Shown here: in pieces, positions 32,911 through 39,326 of the stretch
Numbering within the stretch: position 1 is the first letter of the stretch
Layout: every line of letters begins with the position of its first letter
IMG/VR virus record: IMGVR_UViG_3300032282_002631
Location: 1 to 43,999 of that record
Length of the DNA stretch: 43,999 nt
Direction: 5' to 3' (one strand)
From: a virus
Position numbers and translations under genes: made by a program
The notes under the pieces: generated by a model
Database searches by the model: none
What the model was told of the DNA's origin: nothing
Seen by the model: the letters and a program-made list of their open reading frames with translations, nothing else

Positions 32911-32965
32911 CCGGGATTTTATTACACAGGGGGTCTATATAGACCCCCAGTGTGTAATAACCCGG
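32911..32965. repeat. Long interrupted palindrome, candidate operator or origin element
   Basis: The core GGGGG-TCTATATAGA-CCCCC (32929-32948) is a perfect 20-bp palindrome. Around it TTATTACACA (32919-32928) pairs with TGTGTAATAA (32951-32960) after a 2-nt bulge, and CCGGG (32911-32915) with CCCGG (32961-32965) after a 3-nt bulge. In total 25 base pairs form one hairpin or cruciform. It lies in a gene-free region of about 157 bp (32871-33027) just upstream of the HTH gene. It could be an operator, terminator or replication origin. Confidence 0.7.
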
Positions 32966-32968
32966 AAG

Positions 32969-33020
32969 TTGGCTTTTAGAGCCAAATCTTTTCTGACCCT
33001 TATAGCCCCTTTTTAGGGGC
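32969..33020. repeat. Two further hairpins next to the palindrome
   Basis: TTGGCT / AGCCAA (32969-32974 and 32980-32985) is followed on the + strand by ATCTTTTCT, and GCCCCT / AGGGGC (33005-33010 and 33015-33020) has a 4-T loop. The first could terminate + strand transcription. With the long palindrome they fill the gene-free stretch with secondary structure. Confidence 0.4.
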
Positions 33021-33027
33021 AAAAGCC

Positions 33028-33183
33028 CTACTCAATCGCGTCTGCGAAATCCGTGATTCCGTCCATCGTGGCTTCGTCTTTTTCCTTGTCTGTGAGTTCG
33101 TCCCACTCCCGACCGTCATAGTCCTCTGGATCGTGGTTGTCCTCTGCTCGCTCCGATGCGTCGAAATACCAATCTGGCCCCAT
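33028..33183 (-). CDS. Small acidic protein (51 aa)
   Basis: ATG 33183 overlaps the preceding stop (TGATG). The product is strongly acidic (ERAEDNHDPEDYDGREWDEL). No domain recognised. Acidic small early proteins of this type sometimes inhibit DNA-binding host proteins, but nothing specific supports that here. Ends next to the inverted-repeat region. Confidence 0.55.
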   Translation of the reverse strand: MGPDWYFDASERAEDNHDPEDYDGREWDELTDKEKDEATMDGITDFADAIE

Positions 33184-33491
33184 CAGTTGTTCTCCTTTGC
33201 TACTTCGTTTGCCAGCCTTAGAAACACCTTAGCAGCGCCGTCAAGTCGGGCGATCTTGCCTGCGTATGCGCTCTCGTCGTAAGCGGCTGCCAACTCCTCT
33301 GGTGTGAGTTTCGGCTGCTCATCCAAGAGGCGCGAACGCTCTGAGTTCGACAACTGCGTTACGGCAGTCTCGATGTAGTCAGATAGGTCGCTTGCTACCT
33401 CTGCCAACTGTTGTGCGATTAGCGCCTGAACCTCGGCGGTATCGCCGTCTATGTTTGCTGGATTATCAGTCATAATGCGGGATTCTTTCAC
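33183..33491 (-). CDS. Hypothetical helical protein
   Basis: 102 aa with GTG 33491 about 8 nt after AGGAAGG; ATG at 33473 is an alternative. Helical and acidic (AEVQALIAQQLAEVASDLSD, DGAAKVFLRLANEVAKENN). No family recognised. It heads a two-gene group that is divergent from the + strand island at 33522. Confidence 0.55.
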   Translation of the reverse strand: MKESRIMTDNPANIDGDTAEVQALIAQQLAEVASDLSDYIETAVTQLSNSERSRLLDEQPKLTPEELAAAYDESAYAGKIARLDGAAKVFLRLANEVAKENN

Positions 33492-33521
33492 GGGTCAATC
33501 CTTCCTGTATCGTGTTTGTAG

Positions 33522-33710
33522 GTGTGGCCTCGAATAAGAGATATTGCTGTATTTATTGGTGGATTTGGCTTTGCCATTCACGAGATCGTGCTGTCACCGC
33601 CGCCCTCGATGCCTGCGCTAGTGCTGGCCGCAGGTATGATGGGCCTTCCCGGTGCCTTCCACGCCGAACAGCAGTGGCGTGCGCGTCAGGGAGAGGATGA
33701 CAAAAAGTGA
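33522..33710 (+). CDS. Small membrane protein on the opposite strand
   Basis: 62 aa from GTG 33522. Two hydrophobic segments (IAVFIGGFGFAIHEIVL and PALVLAAGMMGLPGAF) and a charged tail (QWRARQGEDDKK). This type is familiar from actinophage genomes. It runs against the surrounding genes, starts 30 bp from the divergent gene at 33491, and overlaps the next + strand ORF by GTGA. Confidence 0.6.
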   Translation: MWPRIRDIAVFIGGFGFAIHEIVLSPPPSMPALVLAAGMMGLPGAFHAEQQWRARQGEDDKK

Positions 33711-33781
33711 TCGTTCGTTGTCTGCCTATTGCGTGGATTGGATTTATTGGCGTTTTAGAACTCGCTCTTCTGCTCCACTAG
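33707..33781 (+). CDS. Tiny membrane peptide (24 aa)
   Basis: GTG 33707 overlaps the previous stop (GTGA). The peptide is MIVRCLPIAWIGFIGVLELA then LLLH, one hydrophobic span. Its stop overlaps the convergent gene's end (33778). It may be real only as a partner of the upstream membrane protein. Confidence 0.35.
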   Translation: MIVRCLPIAWIGFIGVLELALLLH

Positions 33782-34434
33782 ATACCACAGGCCCAACTCG
33801 TTGTCGGCCCAACCCCAGCGAAGGCACGCTGCGTCACTCGAATAGCCGCGTAGCCGTGGAACGGGGTAGCGTTTCTCGGCAGCCGTCCAGTGCGCACGAT
33901 CTTTTGCTTCTGCTTGACCTTGCCGATCTTGCGGTGTGTCCAGCGACCGTTTGACCAGAGAGTGTGTCGCTCAATAGGTCGAACCTGTGTTCGACTCTCT
34001 ACGAACTTCACACCACGCGGCGTTCCCGGCCACATACTCGACCAGATAGGCCCGTATTGCGCCAGCCCAGCATACTGACCGTTCGTTGCTGACCACGACA
34101 GCCCAGACTCGCAGGACAACAGCCCTACGATGCTAGGCCCGCCCCAGCGCCGTTGTTCTGACGCGGCAATCGCAATCACCTGTGCCGGTGTAGGCTCTGA
34201 CCACGGCTCCCAATCCTTGATGCGCTCTGTAACGCGCTTCGGCGGTCGGGTGATCTTGGTGTCTAGCCGGACAGGAAACGGACAGCCCAGATGCTCAGGC
34301 TCACCAGCGACCAGCACACAGCGGTCGTCAGTGTCCTCGATGCCGTCTGAGTCCTGATCGGCCAGCGCCAGCGATGGAAATGCCAGCGCCGTTACGACGA
34401 GTCCGGCTGCTAGTGTTGCCAATAGTGCCTTCAT
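33778..34434 (-). CDS. Secreted lysozyme/transglycosylase-like protein
   Basis: 218 aa. Signal peptide MKALLATLAAGLVVTALAFP with likely cleavage near residue 25 (ALA-DQ). Next a thrombospondin-type-3-like Ca-binding stretch (DQDSDGIEDTDDRC, 26-39). Residues about 80-130 carry the soluble lytic transglycosylase pattern (GLLSCESGLSWSATNGQ, E109; GLAQ 123-126). A long basic end follows. It would cut peptidoglycan outside the membrane. It lies in the early region, far from the lysis cassette, which is unusual. Confidence 0.68.
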   Translation of the reverse strand: MKALLATLAAGLVVTALAFPSLALADQDSDGIEDTDDRCVLVAGEPEHLGCPFPVRLDTKITRPPKRVTERIKDWEPWSEPTPAQVIAIAASEQRRWGGPSIVGLLSCESGLSWSATNGQYAGLAQYGPIWSSMWPGTPRGVKFVESRTQVRPIERHTLWSNGRWTHRKIGKVKQKQKIVRTGRLPRNATPFHGYAAIRVTQRAFAGVGPTTSWACGI

Positions 34435-34733
34435 CAGCCTATCGTCTCCGAAATCGGGGCAAACACCACATCAGAATGGTCGCCTTGCCAATAACCTGCT
34501 TCCAGCAGCGTCTGCCACTCCACGCCGGGATACACGCTATCTGCGTAATCTTCCAGCGACTCAAACACTCCTTCACAGCAGACACGGAACAGCGCGATCA
34601 CAGTCTTGTCAAGCGAGTAGCCTTGCCGCACTGCCCAATCCACGAAATCTTCGGGCGCTCCGTGCGGAACCGCGATCTCCGGCTCGTAGAAGTTGTAGAT
34701 TTCCTCAACTGCTTCTGCGGTCGTATAAGCCAT
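34434..34733 (-). CDS. Hypothetical protein
   Basis: 99 aa; ATG 34733 overlaps the WYL gene stop (TAATG), and the stop overlaps the next start. Contains DFVDWAVRQGYSLDKTVIAL and a C-C pair (FRVCCEGVFES). It is acidic and probably all-alpha/beta. No family recognised. Confidence 0.6.
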   Translation of the reverse strand: MAYTTAEAVEEIYNFYEPEIAVPHGAPEDFVDWAVRQGYSLDKTVIALFRVCCEGVFESLEDYADSVYPGVEWQTLLEAGYWQGDHSDVVFAPISETIG

Positions 34734-35023
34734 TATCCTTCCTTCCTTTCGATTGCGATGTAGTCCACATCAGGCGCGTCATAGATGCGCTCGATGCGAT
34801 CAAGCCTGAACGAGCGTGGTTCCTCTCGTCCGTGGTCAAACGCGCTCAAAATCAGAGACGAGTCCTTAGCCTCCCACACTTCGGAGGGTGAGACCAGCCT
34901 ATGCTGCGCGGGTTCGTCTGTCTTTTCATACACGATCATCAGGGGAACTTCGTTCTTGGCGGCGATCTCAAAATCGTCAGCCAGAGTTGTCAGATCGGTA
35001 GATACTACAACACCTGTGTCCAT
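34733..35023 (-). CDS. Single WYL-domain protein
   Basis: 96 aa from ATG 35023, with AGAAAGGA upstream. The sequence PLMIVYEKTDEPAQHRLVSP ... EVWEAKDSSLILSAFDHG ... RSFRLDRIERIYD matches the WYL domain, a ligand-sensing SH3-like fold, usually seen behind an HTH in regulators. Here it stands alone. It may bind a nucleotide or regulate another protein. Confidence 0.6.
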   Translation of the reverse strand: MDTGVVVSTDLTTLADDFEIAAKNEVPLMIVYEKTDEPAQHRLVSPSEVWEAKDSSLILSAFDHGREEPRSFRLDRIERIYDAPDVDYIAIERKEG

Positions 35024-35037
35024 TTTCGTCCTTTCTG

Positions 35038-35574
35038 TTAGGCGTGAGTCCAACTCACGCCGCTTTTCTTACGCGGTTTCAGCAGGTGCCCCATACTTAG
35101 CCAATGCCTCTCCGCCTGTTTTGCGTCGTCCTCGAATACATCTAGGTCAGTCTTTGCCTGCTTCTGAAACTCAACCGGCCCGAAGTCCAGCAACTGCTTT
35201 ATGTGCTGGAACTCGTGCGCTAGTGTCCTTAGCGTCTCTCCGGCTGTCCTGTAATAGATACTACCGTTGTCAAACGGGTCGTCGGGACTAGGCTCCGCGC
35301 TCACTAGCATCACCTTGATCGACGCAAGCGTATCGCTATCTCCGTCGTAGCGGTATCTCATCCAGCCATTACAGGTGCGCAGCACGCTGAACATCTGCGT
35401 GTCGTCGTTCCACTTTTGCTGCCGCCGCTCCACAGTCAGAGGCAACTCCGCACCGAATAGCCACTTGGCATAATCGGCAATCGCGGCTTTGTCCAACGCG
35501 AAGTCAATGCGTCGGCAGTCGCACAACTCGTGGCAGGCGTGATCGCAGCAGCCTGTGTGATCGTCAGGACTCAT
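35038..35574 (-). CDS. HExxH zinc-metallopeptidase-like protein with Cys-rich N-terminus
   Basis: 178 aa from ATG 35574, 11 nt inside the upstream gene. The N-terminal GCCDHACHELCDCRR (residues 8-22) has five Cys and two His. HEFQH (120-124) is a classical zinc-peptidase signature on a helix (LRTLAHEFQHIKQLL), with Glu149 or Glu155 as a possible third ligand. The fold class is unknown to me. It could process a host protein. Confidence 0.6.
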   Translation of the reverse strand: MSPDDHTGCCDHACHELCDCRRIDFALDKAAIADYAKWLFGAELPLTVERRQQKWNDDTQMFSVLRTCNGWMRYRYDGDSDTLASIKVMLVSAEPSPDDPFDNGSIYYRTAGETLRTLAHEFQHIKQLLDFGPVEFQKQAKTDLDVFEDDAKQAERHWLSMGHLLKPRKKSGVSWTHA

Positions 35575-35725
35575 TCTCAGCCTCGTCGCAACACTCGGCA
35601 CACAGAACATCGCTGTTGGTTAGATGATTGTATCGCCGCTCAGGGTCGATCTCCAAACTTCCGCACCGATCACAGTCAGGTGGATAGTCGTCGTAAATGT
35701 CTGTGTTGTTAGGCTCGCCAAACAT
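35564..35725 (-). CDS. Zinc-ribbon protein (53 aa)
   Basis: ATG 35725 overlaps the upstream gene by 17 nt. CDRC (residues 18-21) and CAEC (42-45) form a zinc ribbon with 20 residues between. A longer in-frame reading to 36004 only extends over the upstream genes. Function unknown. Confidence 0.6.
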   Translation of the reverse strand: MFGEPNNTDIYDDYPPDCDRCGSLEIDPERRYNHLTNSDVLCAECCDEAENES

Positions 35726-35912
35726 TGCTGCTCCTGTCCTCGATCTCCTTGTCGCACTCGTCGCACCACGGAACTTCCAGCAACTCGGACGCCCCCACAG
35801 AGTAGTCGTCTTCGACAGGCACCGTTGCCACATACCCGCACTCACACTCAAAGCGCAGGTCGTAGTGTCCAGAGCCTTGCGGGGTTCCCCACGGTTGGTA
35901 TGGATTAGACAT
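35709..35912 (-). CDS. Zinc-binding small protein
   Basis: 67 aa from ATG 35912 (8-nt overlap with the preceding stop). Cysteines in FECECGY and WCDECDKEIED form two knuckles. Pro/Gly-rich start (NPYQPWGTPQG). No family recognised. Confidence 0.6.
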   Translation of the reverse strand: MSNPYQPWGTPQGSGHYDLRFECECGYVATVPVEDDYSVGASELLEVPWCDECDKEIEDRSSNVWRA

Positions 35913-36102
35913 ACGCTGGCTCCACATCTGCCTGTGCCTTGCTTACATCTATCCCATCTACTTCGTAGGCTAGATCGGCAGCAGCCTCCACGATCTTGTC
36001 CCAATCAGTTGATATGTCAGTCGTATCTACTTCGACCGTCACCACGACGACCGAGTTAGTCAATAGAAACGACACATTGTAGGTTGTTGCTTCGTTAGGC
36101 AT
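35905..36102 (-). CDS. Small protein, unknown
   Basis: 65 aa; ATG 36102 in an 8-nt overlap (ATGCCTAA) with the upstream stop. Strand NVSFLLTNSVVVVTVEVD, then a helix (WDKIVEAAADLAYE). Acidic; no family recognised. Confidence 0.6.
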   Translation of the reverse strand: MPNEATTYNVSFLLTNSVVVVTVEVDTTDISTDWDKIVEAAADLAYEVDGIDVSKAQADVEPAYV

Positions 36103-36391
36103 CTACCTTCTCCTTGTCGTAGTAGCCGGTGTAGATAACGGCCTGTCCCTCGTCGGTGTAGCCAACCGTCACATTGTCGTTCCAGATGGCCTCGGTGACA
36201 AACGACTCGCTTGCCCTCTCACCGTTGTTGCGCCGATCGATCTCGGCCTGAACCACCTGAACGCCTTCGGCGTATCGCGCAGCCTCGTCTGCGTGCTGCT
36301 CAGTCTGCTTTGCGTAGAACGCTACGCGCTCGGCCAGATAGTCGTCGCCTACTTCGCGCAACTCGTCTGCGTCTGTGAATATGTATCCCAT
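36095..36391 (-). CDS. Hypothetical protein with helical N-terminus
   Basis: 98 aa; ATG 36391 overlaps the upstream stop. Helical (LREVGDDYLAERVAFYAKQT ... ARYAEGVQVVQAEIDRRNN), then a beta end (VTVGYTDEGQAVIYTGYYDK). No family recognised. Confidence 0.6.
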   Translation of the reverse strand: MGYIFTDADELREVGDDYLAERVAFYAKQTEQHADEAARYAEGVQVVQAEIDRRNNGERASESFVTEAIWNDNVTVGYTDEGQAVIYTGYYDKEKVDA

Positions 36392-36618
36392 CAGTCCTCC
36401 TTATTGTCGTTGTAGATTGCTTTCTGCTCGGCCCAATCTACGGTAGCACCGCAGTCAAGACAAATCCAGCAGTCGGTATCGTAGTCACCAAGAGCGTCTG
36501 CGTGTCCGTAGTCGATGCTTCCATCTGGCAGTCGAAAAATGCGGGAGTAGGCATACGAAACGCTGCGCTCGTAGATTTCGCCTTCCTCGCAATGCGGGCA
36601 CTTTACGGGTTCGGGCAT
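36391..36618 (-). CDS. Zinc-ribbon protein (75 aa)
   Basis: ATG 36618 overlaps the previous stop (TGATG), with GGAGGA just upstream. CPHC (residues 7-10) and CLDC (53-56) form a zinc ribbon. A longer in-frame frame is rejected because this start has the ribosome site. Confidence 0.62.
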   Translation of the reverse strand: MPEPVKCPHCEEGEIYERSVSYAYSRIFRLPDGSIDYGHADALGDYDTDCWICLDCGATVDWAEQKAIYNDNKED

Positions 36619-36848
36619 CAGTCCTCCTTCTCGTCCGGCTCTGTCAAGCACTCGACCTTGACCCAACGCATAAAGTCGCCAAGTGCGCTCAGTATCTTCT
36701 CGTCGGCTGCTCGTCTAACCGCTACCGCAACTGCGGCTGGTTCGACACACTCCGGCGTGGTGACGGTCATAATCTGCGAGTCGCCCTTGCCTAGCGGCCT
36801 CCCAGCAGGAACAACCCTCACGCTGTATTTCGGATAGTCCTTGCTCAT
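36618..36848 (-). CDS. Hypothetical protein (76 aa)
   Basis: ATG 36848 overlaps the previous stop (TGATG). Contains a beta part (KYSVRVVPAGRPLGKGDSQI) and a helical end (AADEKILSALGDFMRWVKVE). No recognised family. Confidence 0.6.
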   Translation of the reverse strand: MSKDYPKYSVRVVPAGRPLGKGDSQIMTVTTPECVEPAAVAVAVRRAADEKILSALGDFMRWVKVECLTEPDEKED

Positions 36849-37051
36849 CAGGACTCCTCCTTCCGGCACTGCCGCATCGCAATATCCAAAAGCGAAAGCG
36901 CGGTCGAAATGTTGTATTCGGCGGCTGCTGCTGCCTCTACATCGTCATCATTCTCAGCCAGCGTGTGCTGCGCATAGACTGCTTCCTTTTCTGCCGTCTG
37001 ACAGGCTGACTGTGCCACTCTGATTGCTGCTTTTAGATCACTTGTGTTCAT
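36848..37051 (-). CDS. Small helical protein (67 aa)
   Basis: ATG 37051, AGAAAGGA upstream. Alpha-helical (DLKAAIRVAQSACQTAEKEA, AEYNISTALSLLDIAMRQ). It follows a promoter-like TTGACA-N7-TAGTCT element at 37085-37103. Function unknown. Confidence 0.6.
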   Translation of the reverse strand: MNTSDLKAAIRVAQSACQTAEKEAVYAQHTLAENDDDVEAAAAAEYNISTALSLLDIAMRQCRKEES

Positions 37052-37080
37052 TGTCGTTCCTTTCTGTTTCGTTGCTGTCT

Positions 37081-37311
37081 TTACAGACTACCATCGTTGT
37101 CAAGTCCATCGCACCAGCAGACCAGCACGCCCCATTCGGCAGGGTCTGGACACTCGTAAGCGTTCTCGCTCCCGCAGTCTGGGCAGGTTCGCACCTCGTC
37201 TGGTCGCACCGCTAACATCGTTCCGTCCTTAGCCTTGTGCCAACCGATTACGCAATCTCCACAAGCGCACGCGGCTGTGCTGCGTCCTGTCTTGTCGCAA
37301 TACTCAGTCAT
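37081..37311 (-). CDS. Cys-rich zinc-binding protein (76 aa)
   Basis: ATG 37311 overlaps the previous stop (ATGA). Cysteines: CACGDC, CPDC, and VCWC, arranged as two possible knuckles (C15/C17/C20 and C43/C46). C-terminal LDNDGSL is encoded by the promoter-like element that serves the next gene. No family recognised. Confidence 0.6.
   Translation of the reverse strand: MTEYCDKTGRSTAACACGDCVIGWHKAKDGTMLAVRPDEVRTCPDCGSENAYECPDPAEWGVLVCWCDGLDNDGSL
37085..37103 (-). promoter_or_regulatory. TTGACA-N7-TANNNT element (TAGTCT)
   Basis: TTGACA (37103-37098), 7 nt, TAGTCT (37090-37085), 33 nt before the ATG at 37051. The leader continues AAAGACAGCAAC and AGAAAGGAA. It overlaps the last codons of the upstream gene. 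Confidence 0.55.
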
Positions 37312-37436
37312 ATGCTCCTCTCTCCGATGGTTAGCAGGATTCCTAAAATCATCGCGGCAAACCCAAAGCCAGCATCGCCGGAAGTAAGGAATACAATGCC
37401 TACGATGAACACGGGCAAGCCATAGCCTTCACTCAT
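37308..37436 (-). CDS. Small membrane protein (42 aa)
   Basis: ATG 37436 in the ATGAGTGA overlap with the upstream stop, TGA overlapping the next ATG (ATGA). Two hydrophobic stretches (LPVFIVGIVFLTSGDAGFGF and AAMILGILLTIG). Perfect junctions on both sides support it. Function unknown. Confidence 0.6.
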   Translation of the reverse strand: MSEGYGLPVFIVGIVFLTSGDAGFGFAAMILGILLTIGERSI

Positions 37437-37608
37437 CGCTGTCCTCCACTGCGCCGACTGCTTCGACCCACGCCCGTCCAATAGCCTTCATCTGGACGAA
37501 CACTTCGTCGGGTATCTCGCAATCCTGCCCACGCCAATACATAAGCGTAGTCAGAATGTTAGAGGCGAGTTGGATATGCTCCTCTGGAATGTTGTAGTCG
37601 TCTGTCAT
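37429..37608 (-). CDS. Small hypothetical protein (59 aa)
   Basis: ATG 37608 overlaps the previous stop (TGATG) with GGAG upstream. Sequence MTDDYNIPEEHIQLASNILT is helical, ends EDSDE. A longer reading to 37629 is rejected. No family. Confidence 0.58.
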   Translation of the reverse strand: MTDDYNIPEEHIQLASNILTTLMYWRGQDCEIPDEVFVQMKAIGRAWVEAVGAVEDSDE

Positions 37609-37844
37609 CAGAAACTCCACGCTGGCCAATCGTCGCTCTCGGCAACCTTGACCGCGTTCCGCCCGCGCTCACTATCGGGTGAAATCGCTTCCACGCTGTC
37701 AGAGTCAAGGTTGTGAATGTAGCCTTCTTTGTGTTCCGTATCCAACTCCAACTCTTCGCCTGACAACACGCGGTCAATCCCGCCTGTTTCCTCATTCACG
37801 ATACAGAACACTCTATGAATGTATGTCACACAGACTTCACTCAT
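37608..37844 (-). CDS. Small hypothetical protein (78 aa)
   Basis: ATG 37844 within an ATGAGTGA junction. Beta start (MSEVCVTYIHRVFCIVNEET), acidic middle (DTEHKEGYIHNLDSDSVEAI), W-rich end. No family recognised. Confidence 0.58.
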   Translation of the reverse strand: MSEVCVTYIHRVFCIVNEETGGIDRVLSGEELELDTEHKEGYIHNLDSDSVEAISPDSERGRNAVKVAESDDWPAWSF

Positions 37845-38106
37845 CGCTGCCCTCCAACTCTACTAGATTTTTTATTGCGTCGTCCCAACTTCTTTCGCTA
37901 CCCTGCCAACCGCATTTCTGGCAGAAGACTCCCACCAGCATACATTCTTCCTCACCAGAGCGAGTATCGTCCCACCCGTCATTCCGCCTCTCCCAACCGC
38001 TTTTAGTTGCGTAGATAGGCGTGACAAACTCCACTGCGGCCTCTACTAGCCGAAGGTGTGACGCTCTCAAACACTGCGGGCAACTCAGCAACATCTCGTC
38101 ACTCAT
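37837..38106 (-). CDS. Zinc-ribbon protein (89 aa)
   Basis: ATG 38106 within an ATGAGTGA junction behind AAGGAAGG; a longer reading to 38130 is rejected. CPQC (9-12) and CQKCGW near the end form a zinc ribbon. Ends ELEGSDE. Function unknown. Confidence 0.6.
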   Translation of the reverse strand: MSDEMLLSCPQCLRASHLRLVEAAVEFVTPIYATKSGWERRNDGWDDTRSGEEECMLVGVFCQKCGWQGSERSWDDAIKNLVELEGSDE

Positions 38107-38329
38107 CGCTGCCTTCCTTTCTTTCGACACCCATTCCTACCAGCGAGTCAAACATCGGTAGCGTGACACTCACGATACCATCGCTGTCAAGGTCTGGACT
38201 GATAAACTCGACATCATCGGACGATAGGTGGTGTGCTTCGCCCCACTCGTCCAGAGTGCCCCACACTCCTGCGCACTCCACCATCTCGGCGCAGTCGCTC
38301 CACGAATAATCCTCTCGCTGCTCGCTCAT
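38099..38329 (-). CDS. Small acidic protein (76 aa)
   Basis: ATG 38329, AGGATAACT upstream. Trp/Asp/Glu-rich (DCAEMVECAGVWGTLDEWGE). The internal LDSDG is encoded by a sequence fitting the TTGACA-N7-TANNNT motif (TATCGT, 38190-38172), so it may overlap a promoter. Ends KEGSDE. Confidence 0.58.
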   Translation of the reverse strand: MSEQREDYSWSDCAEMVECAGVWGTLDEWGEAHHLSSDDVEFISPDLDSDGIVSVTLPMFDSLVGMGVERKEGSDE

Positions 38330-38331
38330 AG

Positions 38332-38556
38332 TTATCCTTCCTCACTTAGGTCGTCGGTCTTTATGACGCTTACGCCATTCCCTGCGGTTGCCGATTCTGT
38401 GTTGTAAAGCCGAATCGTTTGTAGCGCGTCGTCAATCCCGTCCGGCCCGTCTGCGCCCTCTGGAATCGACACCTTTGCTACATAGCAGCCATCGCTTGCG
38501 GTATAGGTCTCGCCATCTGCCAAGACCACTATCCACTCTGTTGTGTAGTTTTTCAC
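38332..38556 (-). CDS. Small beta-rich protein (74 aa)
   Basis: GTG 38556 overlaps the previous stop (TAGTG). Beta-rich (TTEWIVVLADGETYTASDGC). Its stop and the next Shine-Dalgarno overlap (AAGGATAACT). No family recognised. Confidence 0.55.
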   Translation of the reverse strand: MKNYTTEWIVVLADGETYTASDGCYVAKVSIPEGADGPDGIDDALQTIRLYNTESATAGNGVSVIKTDDLSEEG

Positions 38557-38690
38557 TACGCTGCCCTCACAGACGCTACGCGGAATCCGGCTCGCTCTGC
38601 GCGAAACCGTGCCACATCTCCGTCGGGAGCCTTTACGACTACGGACGCTCCGTGGTGCGTGGTCACTATGAACTTCTTGTTCTGGAACAC
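38556..38690 (-). CDS. Small protein related to the product at 42708-42830
   Basis: 44 aa from GTG 38690 with AGAAAGGA about 7 nt upstream. A longer reading to 38723 or beyond would use the leader as coding and is less likely. The end (VKAPDGDVARFRAERAGFRV) matches that of the 40-aa product at 42708-42830 (VQAPDLSVAKYRAKMQGFRI), so they are paralogues. Function unknown. Confidence 0.6.
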   Translation of the reverse strand: MFQNKKFIVTTHHGASVVVKAPDGDVARFRAERAGFRVASVRAA

Positions 38691-38715
38691 TTTGCTGTCC
38701 TTTCTGTTGCTGTCC

Positions 38716-39060
38716 TTAGACATTACCATCGCTGTCAAGGGCACGATACTCTCTGCAAAGATAGTTCGCGCCGCTCTGCTGCTCCCACTGAACAACACTA
38801 CACCCGTTGTCAATAGCAGCGTCGGCAACTTTTTTCGCCTCTATCTCACACTCTTGTAAGTCATCAGAGATTACTTCGATCTGCACTCCATTTTCCTGCA
38901 CACCTTTCCAGACACCGGTAGTCTCTTTCAGCGTCCCGCCCCTCAGACGACTTAGCAGCGACTCGCCAAACTTAGTAGCCACTGCTCTGCTGTCTGCATA
39001 GCGTGAAATAGTCAGCGTGATCTTATGCTCGGCTGTCCATTCTGTGAATCCGTTATCCAT
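38716..39060 (-). CDS. Hypothetical protein (114 aa)
   Basis: ATG 39060, AAAGGG upstream. Alpha/beta (EWTAEHKITLTISRYADSRA; ECEIEAKKVADAAIDNGCSV). C-terminal LDSDGNV is encoded by the promoter-like element of the next gene. Possibly a dsRNA-binding-like alpha/beta fold, but this is a guess; no family is recognised. Confidence 0.6.
   Translation of the reverse strand: MDNGFTEWTAEHKITLTISRYADSRAVATKFGESLLSRLRGGTLKETTGVWKGVQENGVQIEVISDDLQECEIEAKKVADAAIDNGCSVVQWEQQSGANYLCREYRALDSDGNV
38720..38738 (-). promoter_or_regulatory. TTGACA-N7-TANNNT element (TAATGT)
   Basis: TTGACA (38738-38733), 7 nt, TAATGT (38725-38720), 29 nt before GTG 38690, followed by CTAAGGACAGCAAC and AGAAAGGA. It overlaps the 3' end of the upstream gene. 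Confidence 0.55.
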
Positions 39061-39080
39061 TCTACCCTTTCTTGATCAAC

Positions 39081-39326
39081 TTAGTAGGAAATGCCGTTTG
39101 CCTGCTGAATCGTCGGGAAGAACCCGTCACATTCTGCGCACCTTGCCCCGTCCAGCAGATCGAAAGCCGGTATCCCGTTAGGGTCGGTGTCCTGAATCTG
39201 ACTGATAATGCCCAGCCGCACTCTTTCTACAATCGCTGTTCCGTATTGCTCAGACGCGCACGGCGGGCAGATAGCCTGTTCGTGATCTCCATAGCCAACT
39301 ATGTTGCTCTGTCGAAATGGCAGCAT
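39081..39326 (-). CDS. Zinc-ribbon protein (81 aa)
   Basis: ATG 39326 overlaps the previous stop (TGATG). CPPC (about 20-23) and CAEC (about 63-66) form a zinc ribbon. Contains ERVRLGIISQIQDTDPNGIP. Function unknown. Confidence 0.6.
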   Translation of the reverse strand: MLPFRQSNIVGYGDHEQAICPPCASEQYGTAIVERVRLGIISQIQDTDPNGIPAFDLLDGARCAECDGFFPTIQQANGISY

